Source of the DNA: RGIG6307 sp964424345
Lineage (GTDB): Bacteria > Bacillota > Clostridia > Lachnospirales > Lachnospiraceae
DNA length: 64,000 nucleotides
Reading direction: 5' to 3'
Assembly: GCA_964424345.1 (NCBI GenBank)
Contig: CAYRIK010000005.1
Span: forward strand, 1 to 64,000
A program made the translations under genes and the position numbers. The notes under the pieces are model-generated. The model saw nothing but the letters and a program-made list of their open reading frames with translations, searched no databases and was not told the origin of the DNA. Within the stretch, counting starts at the first letter, position 1, and each line of letters starts with the position of its first letter. This document shows positions 18,329 through 25,978 of the stretch, piece after piece.

Positions 18329-18364
18329 AAAATGGCATTACCAAAATTTTGGTAATGCCATTTT
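18329..18364. terminator. Bidirectional terminator between the DUF1846 gene and mnmA
   Basis: A perfect 32-bp palindrome (16-bp arms, 18331-18362) has A-rich and T-rich flanks on both sides, so it can terminate the convergent DUF1846 and mnmA transcripts. The mnmA stop codon is 18 bp away. Confidence 0.85.
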
Positions 18365-18381
18365 ATTATAACTTGTATTTA

Positions 18382-19464
18382 TTACAAAATACTTCCACCG
18401 CCAAGAACGTAATCATTTTCATAAAATACAACTGACTGTCCTGGAGTGATTGCTCTAACCGGCTCTTTAAATGTCACCTTTACGCGTCCGTTTTCCGCAC
18501 ACTCTATGACACAAGGTGTCCCTTTATGAGCATATCTGATTTTTGCCATACATTCATATGGTGCATCGATTCCTGCAATTGCCATCCAATTTACTTTATC
18601 GCATAACAGTTCTGTAGAAAACAACTCTTCATGTTCTCCAAGTACCACTTCATTTTTATCTGCATGCAGTCCTGTTACAAAAATACGATGTCCTGCTGCC
18701 ACACCAAGTCCTCTTCTTTGTCCAATCGTATAATGTGTAATTCCTTTGTGTTCTCCTATGATCTGTCCTTCTTTATTTACGAAATTTCCAACACCCGGCA
18801 ATTTATCCGGTGCTTCTCTTTCTAAAAATGCACCATAATCTCTGTCCGGAATAAAACAAATATCCTGACTGTCTGGTTTAGAGGCAATCGGCAATTCTAA
18901 CTTTTGTGCGATTGCTCGTATCTCCTCTTTTGTATATGCTCCTACAGGCATTAACGTATGTGCAAGCTGTTCCTGTGTCAAGTTATACAATGCATACGTC
19001 TGATCTTTTGTTGCGGTAACAGAATTTTGAATAACGAATCTTCCATTTTCCAACTGCTTAATCTGTGCATAGTGGCCAGTGGCAATATAATCTGCTCCTA
19101 TAGAGCGAGCTTTTGTCAGCAGTGCCTCCCACTTAATAAAACGATTGCAGGCATTACAAGGATTTGGTGTTCGACCATGTAAATATTCATCTACAAAGTA
19201 ATCCATTACTTTTTCTTTAAATTCTTTGCGAAAATTCATAACGTAATATGGTATTCCAAGCTTTTCTGCTACTCTTCTGGCATCTTCCACTGCACTAAGT
19301 CCACAGCAGCCGCCATTTTCTTCTACACTGCACACATCTTCTTCCTGCCAGATTTGCATCGTTACACCGATTACACGATATCCCTGTTCCTTTAATAAAT
19401 AGGCTGCTACCGAAGAATCTACTCCTCCGGACATACCAACTACTACTGTTTTTGGTTCGCTCAA
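18382..19464 (-). CDS. mnmA: tRNA 2-thiouridylase MnmA (TrmU)
   Basis: Installs the 2-thio group on wobble U34 of tRNA-Lys/Glu/Gln, using sulfur passed on from a cysteine desulfurase. The PP-loop GMSGGVDSS is at residues 10-18, and the catalytic cysteines are C103 (in NPCNACN) and C203 (in SQDICFIPD). I take the TTG at 19464 as start (360 aa, the usual size), because GAGG lies 7-10 bp upstream and the longer reading would run back through the end of nifU. It is third in the nifS-nifU-mnmA operon, which fits delivery of sulfur from NifS. Confidence 0.93.
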   Translation of the reverse strand: MSEPKTVVVGMSGGVDSSVAAYLLKEQGYRVIGVTMQIWQEEDVCSVEENGGCCGLSAVEDARRVAEKLGIPYYVMNFRKEFKEKVMDYFVDEYLHGRTPNPCNACNRFIKWEALLTKARSIGADYIATGHYAQIKQLENGRFVIQNSVTATKDQTYALYNLTQEQLAHTLMPVGAYTKEEIRAIAQKLELPIASKPDSQDICFIPDRDYGAFLEREAPDKLPGVGNFVNKEGQIIGEHKGITHYTIGQRRGLGVAAGHRIFVTGLHADKNEVVLGEHEELFSTELLCDKVNWMAIAGIDAPYECMAKIRYAHKGTPCVIECAENGRVKVTFKEPVRAITPGQSVVFYENDYVLGGGSIL

Positions 19465-19483
19465 TTCTGTTTCCTCATTTCTT

Positions 19484-19921
19484 TTAATATTCCTCGTCTT
19501 CTTCTCCTTCGTGAATATCACTCTTTGGTTTAGACAAGCCTTCGATTGTAATGCCTTTTTTCTCCGCATAATCCCAAAGTGCAGCATGAATTGCTTCTTC
19601 TGCCAACAAAGAACAATGTACCTTTACTGGTGGGAGTCCATCTAACGCCTCCATAACGGCTTTATTTGTTACTTGCATCGCTTCCTGAATGCTTTTTCCT
19701 TTTACAAGTTCTGTTGCCATAGAACTTGTTGCAACCGCAGCTCCGCAGCCGAATGTTTTAAATTTTACATCCTGAATAATGCCTGCATCATCAATATCCA
19801 AATATATACGCATAATATCACCGCATTTTGCGTTTCCTACTGTTCCCACACCACTTGCGTTTTCAATTTCACCCACATTTCTTGGATTAGAAAAATGGTC
19901 CATTACTTTTTCTGTATACAT
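19484..19921 (-). CDS. nifU: Iron-sulfur cluster scaffold protein NifU/IscU-type
   Basis: Scaffold on which Fe-S clusters are built. This is the N-terminal IscU-like domain only (145 aa). The three cluster-ligand cysteines are C33 (NAKCGD), C59 (FGCGAA) and C103 (VHCSLL), with Asp35 next to the first. The C-terminus is an acidic tail of about 15 residues. It lies 49 bp after nifS and 19 bp before mnmA. Confidence 0.95.
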   Translation of the reverse strand: MYTEKVMDHFSNPRNVGEIENASGVGTVGNAKCGDIMRIYLDIDDAGIIQDVKFKTFGCGAAVATSSMATELVKGKSIQEAMQVTNKAVMEALDGLPPVKVHCSLLAEEAIHAALWDYAEKKGITIEGLSKPKSDIHEGEEDEEY

Positions 19922-19970
19922 TACATTTCTCTCTTTCTATATTAAATACCAAACTTTTGATAGTCAACTA

Positions 19971-21161
19971 TTACTTTGTCGCAGATACCTTTTTTATATA
20001 ATCTTCATACAAGGGAGACATCTGACGAAGTCTTTCTACAATCTGTGCAATCGCTTCTACTGTAATATCAAGTTCTTCTTTTGTCGTTTCTTCACTTAAT
20101 GTCAAACGCAAAGAACCATGTGCAATTTCATGTGGTAATCCAATCGCTAACAATACATGAGAAGGATCTAATGAACCAGATGTACACGCCGAACCACTGC
20201 TTGCACAAATTCCTCTCATATCCAGCATAATCAACAAAGATTCACCCTCTATAAACTGAAATGAAAAATTCACATTGTTTGGAAGACGTTTTTGTCTGTC
20301 ACCATTTAATCTGCAATATGGAATGGTTTCTTCTATTTTAGATATCATATAGTCTCTAAGCGTTGTTTCATAATCCATTCTTTTTTGTAATGTCAACATT
20401 GCTTTAGAAACTGCTGCCCCCAATCCAACAATACCAGGAACATTTTCCGTTCCTGCTCTTCTAGAACGCTCCTGTGCTCCTCCATGAATAAAAGAACGTA
20501 GCTTTAATCCTTTACGAATATATAAAAAACCGATTCCTTTTGGTCCATTGATTTTATGTCCACTCGCAGAAAGCATATCAATCTGATACTCTTCTACATC
20601 AATTGGAAGATGTCCATACGCCTGTACTGCATCCGTATGAAATAAAATGTCATGTTTCTTTGCTATTTCTCCAATTTTTTTGATTGGCTGAATCGTTCCA
20701 ATCTCATTATTTGCAAACATTATAGAAATCAAAATCGTATCTGGTCGAATTGCCGCTTCTAATTCATCTAATTTTAAAATTCCTTGTTCATCTACCCCTA
20801 CATATGTCACCTCATATCCTTGTTTTTCTAAATATTGACAAGTATGTAATATTGCATGATGTTCAATCGCAGATGTAATAATATGTTTTCCTTTCCATGC
20901 ATACGCTTCTGCCGTTGCCTTCAAAGCCCAGTTATCAGCTTCAGAACCGCCTGCTGTAAAATAAATATCGGAAGCCTTTGCTCCAATACTATCTGCAATA
21001 ATCTCTCTGGCATCAGAAACTGCTTTTTTACTTTCTGCTGCCAGAGAATAAATACTGCTTGGATTGCCATAATATTCACTAAAGTATGGAAGCATCGCTT
21101 CTACTGCCTCTGGAGCTGTTTTTGTTGTTGCCGCATTATCTAAATATATCAATTTTCCCAT
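19971..21161 (-). CDS. nifS: Cysteine desulfurase (NifS/IscS family)
   Basis: PLP enzyme that removes sulfur from cysteine as a protein-bound persulfide for Fe-S clusters and tRNA thiolation. PLP Lys203 is in SGHKINGPKG; the persulfide-forming Cys326 is in SSGSACTSGS. The long Cys loop places it in the IscS/NifS group I. The 396-aa length is standard. It is first in the operon with nifU and mnmA, behind a sigmaA promoter and a near-perfect palindrome that looks like an Rrf2/IscR-type operator. No iscR gene is present in the window. Confidence 0.96.
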   Translation of the reverse strand: MGKLIYLDNAATTKTAPEAVEAMLPYFSEYYGNPSSIYSLAAESKKAVSDAREIIADSIGAKASDIYFTAGGSEADNWALKATAEAYAWKGKHIITSAIEHHAILHTCQYLEKQGYEVTYVGVDEQGILKLDELEAAIRPDTILISIMFANNEIGTIQPIKKIGEIAKKHDILFHTDAVQAYGHLPIDVEEYQIDMLSASGHKINGPKGIGFLYIRKGLKLRSFIHGGAQERSRRAGTENVPGIVGLGAAVSKAMLTLQKRMDYETTLRDYMISKIEETIPYCRLNGDRQKRLPNNVNFSFQFIEGESLLIMLDMRGICASSGSACTSGSLDPSHVLLAIGLPHEIAHGSLRLTLSEETTKEELDITVEAIAQIVERLRQMSPLYEDYIKKVSATK

Positions 21162-21177
21162 AATCTGTCGCCTCCCT

Positions 21178-21202
21178 AATTCTTAGTAATTTACTAGGAA
21201 TT
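21178..21202 (-). promoter_or_regulatory. Palindromic operator upstream of nifS
   Basis: A 25-bp inverted repeat (11 of 12 positions symmetric around 21190, arms AATTC/GAATT type) lies between the -10 box and the nifS start, over the expected transcription start. Position and size fit repression by an Rrf2-family (IscR/CymR-like) dimer. The regulator identity is inference. Confidence 0.6.
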
Positions 21203-21210
21203 ACACATCC

Positions 21211-21239
21211 ACTATATCATCCTCATAGGAGAATGTCAA
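21211..21239 (-). promoter_or_regulatory. nifS operon promoter
   Basis: TTGACA (21234-21239) and TATAGT (21211-21216) on the minus strand, 17-bp spacer: one of the best sigmaA matches in the window. Confidence 0.8.
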
Positions 21240-21318
21240 ATAGTAAACATTATTATTTTTGTATTTTTACGTGTTTTTTTACATACACTGTAATAATACG
21301 TTTAGGACTTTTGTGAAT

Positions 21319-22662
21319 ATGAAAAAACATTTATCCAAGCATCCATTTATTACCGGAACACTCATACTTTCCTGCACGAACATCCTATCCAGAGTTATAG
21401 GATTTTTTTATCGTGTATATTTATCCAGAACATTTGGTGCAGAGCAATTAGGAATCCTACAGCTAGTTACACCTGTGAGTGCCATTGCATTTGCTCTGAC
21501 AGGTGCAGGTATGCAAACTGCTATTTCTAAATGTGTTTCCTCTGCTCCAGACCAAAAACGTTCTCACAAATTTTTATATTACGGGCTTTTTCTTGTGTTA
21601 CCCCTTTCTGCACTATGTTCTTTTTTTGTTTACACATACGCAGACTGGATTTCTATCTGTTTTTTATCAGAAGCACGTACTGCACCGATTCTTCGAATTT
21701 TAGCTCTTTCTTTTCCTTTAAATACTGCCCACGCTTGCATCAATGGTTATTTTCTTGGAAAAAGCGAAACATTTCTTCCATCCATCAGCCAGTTTGTTGA
21801 ACAAATTATGCGTGTAGGTATCGTATACATTGCTTGTTCTAGTTTTCAGGCTACGGGAGATGTTCCTTCTCTTTCTTTTACTGCATGGGGCATTTTTGTC
21901 GGAGAATTGGCTGCGTTAAGTCTTACTGTACTTATTTTATTTTTCCGCAAAAAAACACCTTTAAAACCTGACAAACATTCTTATACGACGTCTAAAGATT
22001 CTATTTTTTCTTCCTTATTAAGAATGAGTATTCCATTAAATGCAAATCGCCTTGCTGTAAACTTTTTAATGAGTATCGAATCTGTCAGAATCCCTATGAT
22101 GTTGGAACTTTACGGAATGAGTCCAAGTGCTGCACTAAGCACCTATGGCATTTTAAGTGGTATGGCTCTTCCAGTATTGTTTTTTCCTACTTCTTTTACA
22201 AGTGCTTTGTGCTCTATGCTCCTACCTGCAGTTTCTAAAGCACATAGTCAAAACGACAAAGAACACGTTCGTCAAATCACACAAAATGCTGCATCTTTTG
22301 TTATATTCGCCGGGCTTTTCTGTGGTATAGCTTTTTTTATGTTCTCTGATCTGATTGGCGAATTGTTGTTTAAAGAGCCTTTGGCTGGTGTCTATATCCG
22401 TACTCTTTGCCTTCTTTGTCCTTTTATGTATATCAGCAATATTTTCAGTAGCGTTTTACAAGGACTAGGGAAAGCAATGAGTATCTTTTTTATCAATGTC
22501 ACTACATTACTCATCCGCTTATGTTTTATTTTTTTCTTAATTCCTAAAATAGGTATTCAAGGATACTTAATCGGACTGTTAGTCAGCCACCTTTATTCCT
22601 GCACAATATACTTTTTACAAGTCAGAACAGTAACTTCTTCACAAAAAATCCAAAAACTTTAA
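21319..22662 (+). CDS. Polysaccharide flippase of the SpoVB/MOP family
   Basis: Multispanning lipid-linked saccharide or spore-cortex precursor exporter of the MATE-like superfamily. I count about 12-14 hydrophobic helices over 447 aa, with the conserved opening FITGTLILSCTNILSRVIGFFYRVYLSRTFG. SpoVB is required for spore cortex synthesis in Bacillus; clostridia often carry several paralogues, so an exact role is not claimed. I use ATG 21319; an in-frame GTG at 21313 sits at better spacing from AGGA. The long upstream extension lacks a ribosome site. It is divergent from nifS. Confidence 0.8.
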   Translation: MKKHLSKHPFITGTLILSCTNILSRVIGFFYRVYLSRTFGAEQLGILQLVTPVSAIAFALTGAGMQTAISKCVSSAPDQKRSHKFLYYGLFLVLPLSALCSFFVYTYADWISICFLSEARTAPILRILALSFPLNTAHACINGYFLGKSETFLPSISQFVEQIMRVGIVYIACSSFQATGDVPSLSFTAWGIFVGELAALSLTVLILFFRKKTPLKPDKHSYTTSKDSIFSSLLRMSIPLNANRLAVNFLMSIESVRIPMMLELYGMSPSAALSTYGILSGMALPVLFFPTSFTSALCSMLLPAVSKAHSQNDKEHVRQITQNAASFVIFAGLFCGIAFFMFSDLIGELLFKEPLAGVYIRTLCLLCPFMYISNIFSSVLQGLGKAMSIFFINVTTLLIRLCFIFFLIPKIGIQGYLIGLLVSHLYSCTIYFLQVRTVTSSQKIQKL

Positions 22663-22682
22663 CGAAACAACGCGCGAAAGAC

Positions 22683-22711
22683 TTGCATTTTATAAAATAC
22701 CTTATTATAAT
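22683..22711 (+). promoter_or_regulatory. DAHP synthase promoter
   Basis: TTGCAT (22683-22688) and TATAAT (22706-22711), 17-bp spacer, 40 bp before the start codon. No T-box or attenuator is visible in the short leader. Confidence 0.75.
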
Positions 22712-22751
22712 AAAAAATTGTTAAGAACAATTCATGCAAAGGAGAAAAATT

Positions 22752-23780
22752 ATGAGTTTCCAATACGAAAAATTATTACCTACACCACAGGAAATCCTTG
22801 CAAGTCAGCCATTATCTGAGAAGTTATCTGCCCAGAAATTACAGCGTGATGCAGAGATTGCAGATGTTATTACAGGTCGAAGCGACAAATTCCTTGTTAT
22901 TGTCGGACCTTGCTCTGCCGATAACGAAGAATCTGTATGTGAATATATTCGTAATTTAGCGAAAGTAAACGAACAAGTAAAAGACAAATTGATTATTATT
23001 CCTCGTATCTATACGAACAAACCTCGTACAACAGGCGAAGGTTACAAAGGTCTTGCAAGCCAGCCAGACCCAAATAAAGCCGAAGATTTTGTAGCAGGTC
23101 TGATTGCTATGAGAAAAATGCACATTCGTGCTATGGAAGAAACCGGTTTAAGTGCAGCAGATGAAATGCTCTATCCTGAAAATTACCCATATGTAGAAGA
23201 TCTTCTTTCTTATGTTGCCATCGGTGCTCGTTCTGTAGAAGACCAGCATCATCGTCTCGTTGTAAGCGGTTTCGATGTTGCTACTGGTATGAAAAATCCT
23301 ACAAGCGGTGACTTTACTGTTATGTTAAACTCTGTATATGCAGCACAGCATCCTCATAAATTTACTTATCGTGGATATGAAGTAAGCACACCAGGTAACC
23401 CACTTGCTCATACCATTTTACGAGGCTCTGTTTCTAAAAACGGCCGTAATGTACCAAACTATCATTACGAAGATTTAATCAATCTGCTTCGTATGTATGA
23501 AGAACGTGATCTGCAGAATATGGCTTGTATCGTAGATACAAACCACTCTAACTCTAACAAACAGTTTAAACAGCAGATTCGTATTGCAAAAGAAATTTTA
23601 CACTCTCGTAAATTAGACGCAGATATCCGCAACATGGTAAAAGGTCTTATGATTGAAAGCTACCTTGTAGAAGGTTCTCAGAAAGTAAATGAAGGCATTT
23701 ACGGAAAGTCTATTACAGATGCCTGCATTGGCTGGGAAGATACCGAACAGCTTTTATACCACATTGCTGATTCCGTTTAA
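22752..23780 (+). CDS. aroF: 3-Deoxy-7-phosphoheptulonate (DAHP) synthase, type I
   Basis: Condenses phosphoenolpyruvate and erythrose 4-phosphate, the first step of aromatic amino acid synthesis. Recognised by LVIVGPCSADN, PRTTGEGYKGL, ADEMLYPENY, ARSVEDQHHR and CIVDTNHSNSNKQ, all typical of the AroF/G/H class. Start ATG 22752 has an AGGAGAAAA site; the upstream in-frame ATG at 22734 has none. The 342-aa length matches. It stands alone, away from aroA-pheA at 31.5-33.9 kb. The stop codon overlaps the convergent kinase stop by 4 bp, and its terminator lies inside the kinase gene. Confidence 0.95.
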   Translation: MSFQYEKLLPTPQEILASQPLSEKLSAQKLQRDAEIADVITGRSDKFLVIVGPCSADNEESVCEYIRNLAKVNEQVKDKLIIIPRIYTNKPRTTGEGYKGLASQPDPNKAEDFVAGLIAMRKMHIRAMEETGLSAADEMLYPENYPYVEDLLSYVAIGARSVEDQHHRLVVSGFDVATGMKNPTSGDFTVMLNSVYAAQHPHKFTYRGYEVSTPGNPLAHTILRGSVSKNGRNVPNYHYEDLINLLRMYEERDLQNMACIVDTNHSNSNKQFKQQIRIAKEILHSRKLDADIRNMVKGLMIESYLVEGSQKVNEGIYGKSITDACIGWEDTEQLLYHIADSV

Positions 23781-24583
23781 AATTTTATTTGACAAAGATT
23801 TTTATACACAAGTGCTGTGTTCTGATAACGTTGTTCTATATTCAGAGCACAGCATTTATCAAGAACAGGCTGCCACCTGTTCTTTTTTATATAATCTTGC
23901 TCTGATAATATAAATTTTCCATAACAATCTTTTGGTGACTTTGCTTCTAACATATAATACAAGGTTGCACCAAGTGAAAAAATATCACTCTCTATTCTAT
24001 TACCAAGCTGTTTTCTATGCCAACATTCAGGAGCCGCATAACCAAATGTCCCTTGAAAACAAATGTCCGTTTGATGTGCATGATCTACATACTCTGCCAG
24101 ACCAAAATCAAGTAAAATTACTTCTCCATTTTCTTGCAATAATACATTAGATGGTTTCAAATCATTATGAATTATCTTTACTCTATTACTGTGCAGATAT
24201 GCTAATATTTGACATAATTGCTGTGCAGTTGCACATATCGTTTTTTCAAACATGTTACCATTTCTTTGTATATACTGTTCTATCGTCAAGCCTTTATGAT
24301 AAGACATAATATAATAACTTTTCTCAGTATCGTTCTGATATGTATATACTTCTGGAATCCCTTTATGATGCAGATGTTGCAGCATTTTTGCTTCCTTTTC
24401 CAGTAACGTCGCAGCGATTGTATTTGCGACAGCAGCTTTTACTACTACAAAATGCTCCGTATGTTTTAAACGTGCCACATACAGTTGTGCCATATGTCCT
24501 CCGCATATCCGATATAAAATTTCACAAGGAAAATCATCTGCAGTCCAACTGCCTTTTTGAAACAATATCTTTACTGCTCCCAT
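23777..24583 (-). CDS. Small Hanks-type serine/threonine protein kinase
   Basis: Cytoplasmic kinase of 268 aa without transmembrane or PASTA regions, so not PrkC/StkP. The glycine loop is GGHMAQLYVA (28-37), the ATP Lys is K49, the catalytic loop is HNDLKPSN (139-146; Asn replaces the usual Arg of HRD, a non-RD kinase), the metal motif is DFG (159-161), and an APE-like AAPE follows FGY. The C-lobe is short. Its start overlaps the end of the upstream 174-aa gene by 13 bp with only a weak ribosome site, so translation is probably coupled. Non-RD kinases usually do not need activation-loop phosphorylation. Substrate unknown. Confidence 0.88.
   Translation of the reverse strand: MGAVKILFQKGSWTADDFPCEILYRICGGHMAQLYVARLKHTEHFVVVKAAVANTIAATLLEKEAKMLQHLHHKGIPEVYTYQNDTEKSYYIMSYHKGLTIEQYIQRNGNMFEKTICATAQQLCQILAYLHSNRVKIIHNDLKPSNVLLQENGEVILLDFGLAEYVDHAHQTDICFQGTFGYAAPECWHRKQLGNRIESDIFSLGATLYYMLEAKSPKDCYGKFILSEQDYIKKNRWQPVLDKCCALNIEQRYQNTALVYKNLCQIKF
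23813..23854 (+). terminator. Hairpin after the DAHP synthase gene
   Basis: Arms 23813-23825 and 23842-23854 pair over 13 bp with a single G-U and a 16-nt loop. It lies 32 bp past the stop codon and just before the stronger T-tailed hairpin at 23861-23888. Both lie within the convergent kinase gene. Confidence 0.5.
23861..23888 (+). terminator. Intrinsic terminator for aroF, embedded in the kinase gene
   Basis: AAGAACAGG (23861-23869) pairs with CCTGTTCTT (23876-23884) around a 6-nt loop and is followed by a run of T residues to 23888. It is on the plus strand, inside the last 40 codons of the convergent kinase. Confidence 0.8.
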
Positions 24584-25095
24584 ATAAAAAAATACCCGCT
24601 TTCTATCTTTTGCTCACTGATTGCACAAAGCATTTGATATTTTAATATATTGGCTGCCATTTCTGCACGCTGACACTCTGCTGCCTTGTCCAAAAATAAC
24701 TGCATATTAGGAGAAGTATATATCGAAAAATTTCGCTGTTCATTTTGCTTAGGCTGTATTTTTGTCTGTAATACTTTTTGACTTCCTGTATCATATCTAT
24801 ATAACAACAACGTATGCGCATACGATACATATAGCTGCAATTCTTCTTTTCCTGATAGTAATCTACTGCTTTCTTTATAGCAGAGTGCTTCTTTTTCCTG
24901 TAAAAATGCCATATGTATTCTAATAATCCATTCCTGCAATGCTTTTTGTAAAGCATCTCTCTTTTCTTTTTCTAATGCTTTTTCTGATACAATCCAAACA
25001 TACAGACATATTCCCTGACATATTACTGCCCCACTTAAAATATGTTCCTCTGCACTATACGTTTTATAATCTGCATATCCTTGTGTCCAAAACAT
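24571..25095 (-). CDS. Unknown kinase-partner protein, possibly degenerate PP2C-like
   Basis: A 174-aa soluble protein not confidently recognised. It is translated with the downstream kinase (13-bp overlap) and has a good AAGGA site. The order of hydrophobic strands, with GAVICQGICLYVWIVS near residue 22 and YVSYAHTLLLYRYDTGSQKVL near 88, recalls PP2C/PPM phosphatases (AVADGMGG; VGDSRxYLYR), which often pair with Hanks kinases. However, the metal-binding aspartates of the PPM family are absent and the protein is shorter than the usual 240. If it is a PPM relative it should be catalytically dead and perhaps a regulatory subunit. Confidence 0.5.
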   Translation of the reverse strand: MFWTQGYADYKTYSAEEHILSGAVICQGICLYVWIVSEKALEKEKRDALQKALQEWIIRIHMAFLQEKEALCYKESSRLLSGKEELQLYVSYAHTLLLYRYDTGSQKVLQTKIQPKQNEQRNFSIYTSPNMQLFLDKAAECQRAEMAANILKYQMLCAISEQKIESGYFFIWEQ

Positions 25096-25185
25096 CTTTT
25101 TTTCCTTTCATGCTCTTTATGTTCTCATAATATCAATCTCTATATTACCTTTATGCACGAGCAAATGTTTTTGTCACACTTTTTC

Positions 25186-25214
25186 TTGCTTTCTTTTACA
25201 AAATATGCTATATT
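25186..25214 (+). promoter_or_regulatory. Promoter of the cobalamin riboswitch transcript
   Basis: TTGCTT (25186-25191) and TATATT (25209-25214) with a 17-bp spacer, immediately before the riboswitch. Confidence 0.65.
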
Positions 25215-25227
25215 TCACAGCAAGTGA

Positions 25228-25428
25228 ATAGAACATTTCTGGTGTCAGAGGTAATGCTTTGGTGAAAAGGGAAGCATGTGAGATTCATGCACGAACTCGT
25301 CGCTGTAATACAGGAGCTTTTTTTCTGCGAGCAATCGTAAAAAGTCACTGGTTTTATAAAAACTGGGAAGATGAAAAAAAGTGATGATCGTTAAGTCAGA
25401 AGACCTGCCAGAAGTGATATTGTGGAAC
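25228..25428 (+). ncRNA. Cobalamin (B12) riboswitch
   Basis: The leader contains the core landmarks of the cobalamin aptamer in order: GGTG followed by AGGGAAGCATGTGAGA near 25260, the CGTCGCTGTAATACAGGAGC block near 25300, and the B12 box variant AAGTCAGAAGACCTGCC at 25393-25409. Between the boxes lies a variable arm. It controls the downstream transcobalamin-like and ECF genes, presumably switching them off when cobalamin is plentiful. The expression platform is the hairpin at 25466-25559. Confidence 0.88.
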
Positions 25429-25465
25429 TACGAGTAATTAGTTAAAGCAAGAGGCAGTATACACT

Positions 25466-25559
25466 TTTCTATATTGCATGCCACAATCTTCTACACTTAT
25501 ACAACCAAGGCATATAAATATATGCTTTAGGATGGGGTTGTGCATTTTCAATATAGAAA
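25466..25559 (+). promoter_or_regulatory. Expression platform hairpin of the B12 riboswitch
   Basis: TTTCTATATTG (25466-25476) pairs perfectly with CAATATAGAAA (25549-25559), extended inside by ATGC/GCAT and ACAA/TTGT pairs. The stem ends exactly at the GGAG ribosome site (25560-25563). A small inner hairpin (GCATATA/TATATGC) caps the loop. Stacking of the stem on the ribosome site suggests control of translation initiation, although the T6 tract just after GGAG leaves termination possible. Confidence 0.55.
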
Positions 25560-25571
25560 GGAGTTTTTTAC

Positions 25572-25976
25572 ATGAACAAAAAGAACAAAAAATTGTTGGG
25601 CGTTGGACTCTTTGTTGTCCTGATTGCCCTCTTAACAGGAGTATTCTTTATTTTCCGTGCAAAACCTGTAGCCGGAAGCAAAGATATTTCTATCGAAGTT
25701 ATTAACAAAGCGGGAGAATCTACTTTATACGAATTCAAAACAGATGCTGAATATTTACAGCAGGCAATGGATGAAGCAGACGGTCTTACTTATGATGGTG
25801 AAGACGGACCGTATGGTATGATGGTAGACACTGTAAATGGTGAAGTTGCAGATTATACAAAAGACAAAGCATACTGGAGCTTTTATGTAAATGATACCTA
25901 CTGCAATTACGGTATCAGCGAACAGCCTGTATTAGACGGTGACGCATTCAAGATTGAATATACTACTGCAGAATAA
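25572..25976 (+). CDS. Membrane-anchored DUF4430 (transcobalamin C-terminal-like) protein
   Basis: A 134-aa surface protein: N-terminal helix 8-28, then an extracellular domain with the DUF4430 signature AYWSFYVNDTYCNYGIS (100-116) and LDGDAFKIEY near the end. Pfam describes DUF4430 as related to the C-terminal domain of mammalian transcobalamin and intrinsic factor, one of the two lobes that grip cobalamin. The gene is under a B12 riboswitch and sits 2 bp before an ECF S component, so I infer it captures cobalamin or a related corrinoid at the cell surface and hands it to the S component. GGAG site 8 bp upstream. No lipobox. Confidence 0.85.
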   Translation: MNKKNKKLLGVGLFVVLIALLTGVFFIFRAKPVAGSKDISIEVINKAGESTLYEFKTDAEYLQQAMDEADGLTYDGEDGPYGMMVDTVNGEVADYTKDKAYWSFYVNDTYCNYGISEQPVLDGDAFKIEYTTAE

Positions 25977-25978
25977 TC

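Noticed and set aside
22663..22751. T-box or aromatic attenuator before the DAHP synthase
   Set aside because: The leader is only about 40 nt and has no T-box sequence.
23777..24583. PrkC/StkP-type receptor kinase
   Set aside because: No transmembrane helix or PASTA repeats; only a kinase domain.
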